NCBI RefSeq assembly: GCF_019703515.2
Contig: NC_059388.1
Location: 4,553,979-4,617,978, forward strand
Length of the DNA stretch: 64,000 nt
From: Myxocyprinus asiaticus
Lineage: Eukaryota > Chordata > Actinopteri > Cypriniformes > Catostomidae
Direction: 5' to 3'
Of the stretch, positions 60,695-64,000 are shown piece by piece (the first letter of the stretch is position 1; every line of letters begins with the position of its first letter). The notes beneath the pieces were generated by a model. That model was not told the DNA's origin. It was given only the letters and a program-made list of their open reading frames with translations, and ran no database searches. The position numbers were made by a program, and so were the translations under genes.

Positions 60695-61597
60695 TTTTCA
60701 ATCTTTCATTGACTTCTGTTGTTTTTATCATGGTTCCCACCCTTTTTGACTAATGTTATTCCATGACTTTTCTATTAACTTTCCAGGCGTTTGTGATTAC
60801 TCAATAAAAATTTTTAAAATTAATTTGATTTAGACTGATTCGCTAATGAATCACTCACAGATTAATCAACAAGAACTGACTCAAAAGAATGATTCGCTCG
60901 GAAATTAGATATAGTTATGATTTGCAAGCAAGTTTTACAGTACACAAGAACATTATGTAGCTGATGAGATATTTTAAGTGCATAGAAAAACTAGAAATAT
61001 ATATTTACTATCAAAATGTCAGTGACTTTTCCAGGCCAGGAAATCAGAAGTTTAAAATTCCTGATATTTCCAAGTTTTCCATGACCATGGGAACCCTGTT
61101 TTATACAGAGCTAAAGATATTTTCTGTCCCATAAACATAACCCTCACCGAAACATTGGTCCCAGTTTATATTAAGTGTCTTAAACCACTTTGCACATGCA
61201 TTAAAAACTTAAGCATTTGATAAAGTGTACATACATGTTGTTCTGTAGAACTCTTGCGAGATTCACAGTTGCTTTTACAGAAGTTAAAGATACAGATAAA
61301 ATTAGGGCTAGGTTTAGAAGTAGGTTCAACAGTGTAATTATAGATGTTATTACACTGGGAAAATTTTTTTGTTGGTTTAACTTAATTCAGTAGTGAACAT
61401 TGGTTCCACATAATGAAAATTAGTTTCTTTAATATAAAATTAAAATGTAGGCTCTACTAAAATACTTTGGGCCCATTAATACCAATCAATCATCGTTTGA
61501 ATACCACAGCATATTACTAACCCTAACCTAAATGAATTGCATTAACCTAACTTACATTTGATCTGTTCAAATAAATCTTTTGAATCTTGAAACCTGT
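59396..61597. other. Intron-like sequence with a CA microsatellite
   Basis: A (CA)n repeat of about 50 bp lies at 60639-60688; the rest is AT-rich. A Cys-rich frame on the minus strand (59601-59804) has no recognised family. Nothing else is supported. Confidence 0.5.
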
Positions 61598-61599
61598 GC

Positions 61600-61785
61600 T
61601 AGTGTAACGGCAGCAAGCTGGTACATGATAGCTGTGCAGTGTGTAAACCTCACTAGCCTGGCACTAGCAACTGAGGCCAGAGGCCATGGCTTTTACAGCC
61701 TCCTTGCTAGCACGTCTGACTCCCATGCCGGGGATTGCCTGTTCGAATCTCACTCGGGGCAGGTCGAGTAGGACCGGTGACACTA
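61600..61785 (+). mobile_element. tRNA-like SINE head
   Basis: Contains a tRNA-like segment, tgctagcacgtctgactccc followed by atgccgg, and a B-box-like tgttcgaatctcactcgggg at about 61740-61759, then gtcgagtaggaccgg. The spacing fits a Pol III type-2 promoter. The preceding agcctggcactagcaactga may be part of the same family. No A/T tail or target duplication was confirmed. Confidence 0.45.
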
Positions 61786-61814
61786 GCTAGCAACAAATAC
61801 ATTAGCATATTATA

Positions 61815-62420
61815 TACATACACAGATGAGCCTAAACATTGTGACATCTCACAACTGCAGCGAATAACGTTGATCATCTCCTAACAAGGCCACATATCAA
61901 GGTCTGGGTAGATTAGATGGTAAGCGAGCAATCAGTTCTCGTAGTCAACATGTTGAATGCAGGAGAAATAGGCTGGAGTAAAGACCTGAGGAACTTTGAC
62001 AAGGGCCAAATTGTTATGGCAATATGACTGGGTCAGAGCATCTCTGAAAAGGCAAGGTCTGTGGGGTGCTCCCAGTCAGCAGCGGTGAGTACCTACCGAC
62101 AGTGGTCCGCCGAGGGATAAACCACAAACCGACGACAGGGTATTGGGCGCCCAAGGCTTGTTCATGCGCGAGGGCAACGAATGCTACTGTGGCACAAGTC
62201 ACAGAAAATGTTAATGATGTTTATGGGAGGAATGTGTCACAACACACAGTGCATCGCACCCTGCTGCGTATGGGGCTGCATAGATCTCAATCCCATGATC
62301 TCAATCTGATTGAGCATCTGTGGGATGTGCTGGACCAACAAGTCTGATCCACAGCGGCTCCACCTCTGCTGCTAATGCACCAAAGTGCCAGATACCACAA
62401 GACTTTTTGTACTGTATGAC
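61815..62420 (+). mobile_element. Tc1-type transposon remnant
   Basis: The start cagatgagcctaaacattgtg resembles the terminal repeat of a fish Tc1 family. Inside is a decayed transposase. The catalytic DDE region is missing: the text jumps from the HTH part (about 62287) to the C-terminal motif. The right terminal repeat was not found. Confidence 0.65.
62066..62347 (+). pseudogene. Tc1-type transposase remnant
   Basis: The frame reads VVRRGINHKPTTGYWAPKAC, then ATVAQVTENVNDVYGRNVSQ and HTVHRTLLRMGLHRS (second helix-turn-helix of the DNA-binding domain), then directly SHDLNLIEHLWDVLDQQV (the C-terminal end of the DDE domain). A deletion has removed nearly all of the catalytic domain. Upstream text near 61920-62040 holds further decayed N-terminal sequence. 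Confidence 0.75.
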
Positions 62421-64000
62421 AAGGATGGTGCTGTCCCCAATTCCCAATCAGTCACTGATGAGAAAAACAATACACAATGATTTTTCACAACCTCGACCTA
62501 ACCATTAGCTTCAATCTTCTCCACAATGTTGACCAAAAAAAAATTAACAAGACAGAAACTCCTCTAAATCCCAACATAACAGAATGTTAAACACTAATAA
62601 GTCTCCTTCTTGTTTCATTTCATTACATTAAAATAACACTTAATTTTAAAATTTACTCTCCCAATTCATTCCCATGCAAAGCATTCAAGGAACTGGAAAT
62701 CCCCTGCCCAGATGCAACAAATATTATTCACATAGTCCTAACACAACTGGAATAAGTGAACATAGATGGAATGTACACAATGAAATTGAGATAAGACCAA
62801 ATGTTAAAGAATAGTTTTGCATTAGCTCATTTAAAATAAGTTAATTGAGCAAGCAGTAAAAATGATGTTCAGTGAACACCATCTGCTTGGATGTCTGAAT
62901 CAATTTGAACATTTCATAGCAAAATGAAATAGGATTTTCAGTCATAAACTAAAATAACATGTTTAAATATTCATTTCAAATAGCGTGTTAACACTCTAAG
63001 TTGAAATTACATGTTTAAAATGTAATTTAAAAGAACATGTTTCAACTATAAAATGAAATTATTTGTTTTGACTGTTCATTTATAAAAATAAACATTCGCC
63101 AACCATTAATTATAAAAACATGTTTTGACTGTAAATAGTAATAACATTGTTAGACCAATGATTAAAAAACAACAACATTATATTATCACTGTAATTATTG
63201 TGCCTCGCTAACAAACTTATTTCAGTTTTTAACCCTAAGAGTTAAAGCAGGTTTACTCCACCATGCATTTTAAACTCATTTAGACAAACTTATAAACGTT
63301 TAATTTCAGGACCTTTTAAGCTCAAGCTCAACTCTACACCACAATGGTAACCCCCAAATCTCCAACATTTCAGACACTCTTCTAAATCTCAACATAACAG
63401 AACATTAAATATTACAAATCTCCCCCTTTATTCATCTTGCACCAAAACACATAAAATTGCTCTTAATTTTAACATATACTCTCCCCATCAAGTCTCATGC
63501 AAAGCATACTGGAAAAAAATACCGTACATTTACAGTTCACTACCGTTTATATTATTATATTATTAAATGTTAAAAACTTCAAATATGAGCCTTCTGGAAC
63601 TACAAATATCTGTTTTTCACTTTTATTTTTAGTCTATAATGTTAAACACTGTAACTACTAAAGGCCACATGATGGCTTAAAGTTCATCAAGAGTGACCTT
63701 TCAAGGAACAATATATCAAATGAGTACGTATGCATAGACAGTGCACTGTGTTACTCACACAAACACAAAACACCATCCCAGTAACACGTGACACTAAAAT
63801 TATGTAATTAAAATGAACTAAACTGCATAAAATATAGCATAGAACACTCCATTGATCATAACTGATATAAAAAATATGAAACATATCTTTTTCCATAAAA
63901 TTCAATTAAATGTGATGGTTCATGCAAGGAATTCTGGGAATGCCCAATTATTGTTTTTCACCGTGAGTTTAACAAAAGTTTCCTGTAAAAGTACATGTAA
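62421..64000. other. AT-rich region with a direct duplication
   Basis: Segments 62521-62697 and 63341-63514 are diverged direct copies; shared landmarks include aacataacagaa, ctcttaattttaa-type text and catgcaaagcat. Between them, 62945-63150 is a degenerate array of aacatgttt/tgaaatta motifs. No gene was recognised up to the window end. Confidence 0.5.

Noticed and set aside
60302..60749. Frames with Cys-Val or Thr-His repeats
   Set aside because: Translation of the (CA)n microsatellite.

Overview
The window is non-coding-rich vertebrate DNA, most likely from a cyprinid (carp/minnow-type) fish. The evidence is three exons of a host copine gene with consensus splice sites, plus fish-typical repeats: DIRS tyrosine-recombinase retrotransposons, L2/CR1-like and L1/Tx1-like LINEs, a Penelope-like element, Ty3/gypsy elements, hAT- and Tc1-type DNA transposons, a tRNA-derived SINE with an L2-type tail, and the common 'GGGATAGTTCACCC' MITE. 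No bacterial-type genes, CRISPR arrays or operons are present.

Host gene. Three consecutive exons of a copine (CPNE5/8/9-like, Ca2+-dependent phospholipid-binding protein) lie on the minus strand at 24586-24649, 13863-13966 and 2044-2148. They join in frame and encode the end of C2A, the linker and the first half of C2B. The two complete introns are about 10.6 and 11.7 kb. The upstream intron runs at least 39 kb, to the end of the window, with no further copine exon recognised. Almost everything else is transposon sequence in these introns.

Layout. 1-1867: gag end of a DIRS element cut by the window edge. 4317-7300: a ~3 kb foldback (palindromic) element with a Tc1-type MITE inside. 7522-12003: a Ty3/gypsy-type LTR element with a perfect 5-bp target duplication (TSD), whose gag runs into a minisatellite that a retrovirus-like solo LTR splits. 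12307-13430: a deleted Tc1 transposon. 14150-16889: a MITE split by an unclassified 2.4 kb insert. 17300-22963: a second DIRS, carrying a SINE. 23621-24447: a Harbinger/ISL2EU-like element. 26858-46587: a six-deep nest in which a TA-flanked DNA element contains an L1 (12-bp TSD), which contains a hAT (8-bp TSD), which contains a MITE, which contains an L2-type LINE, which contains a third and longest DIRS. The same hAT also holds a separate palindromic element split by a degenerate LINE. 48530-50490: an unclassified modular repeat ending in three tandem hairpin units. 52168-53650: a second Ty3/gypsy fragment. 56246-59395: two Penelope-like copies joined head to head, with GIY-YIG and RT remnants and a hammerhead-ribozyme-like motif. 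61600-62420: a tRNA-like SINE head and a Tc1-type remnant.

The mobile elements are mostly dead (frameshifts, stops, deletions). The best-preserved reading frames are the L2 reverse transcriptase (29490-30830), the DIRS recombinase (18708-19598) and the DIRS RT/RNase H (19767-20816). All calls come from reading the sequence. Family names rest on recognised protein motifs and terminal structures, not on a database search.
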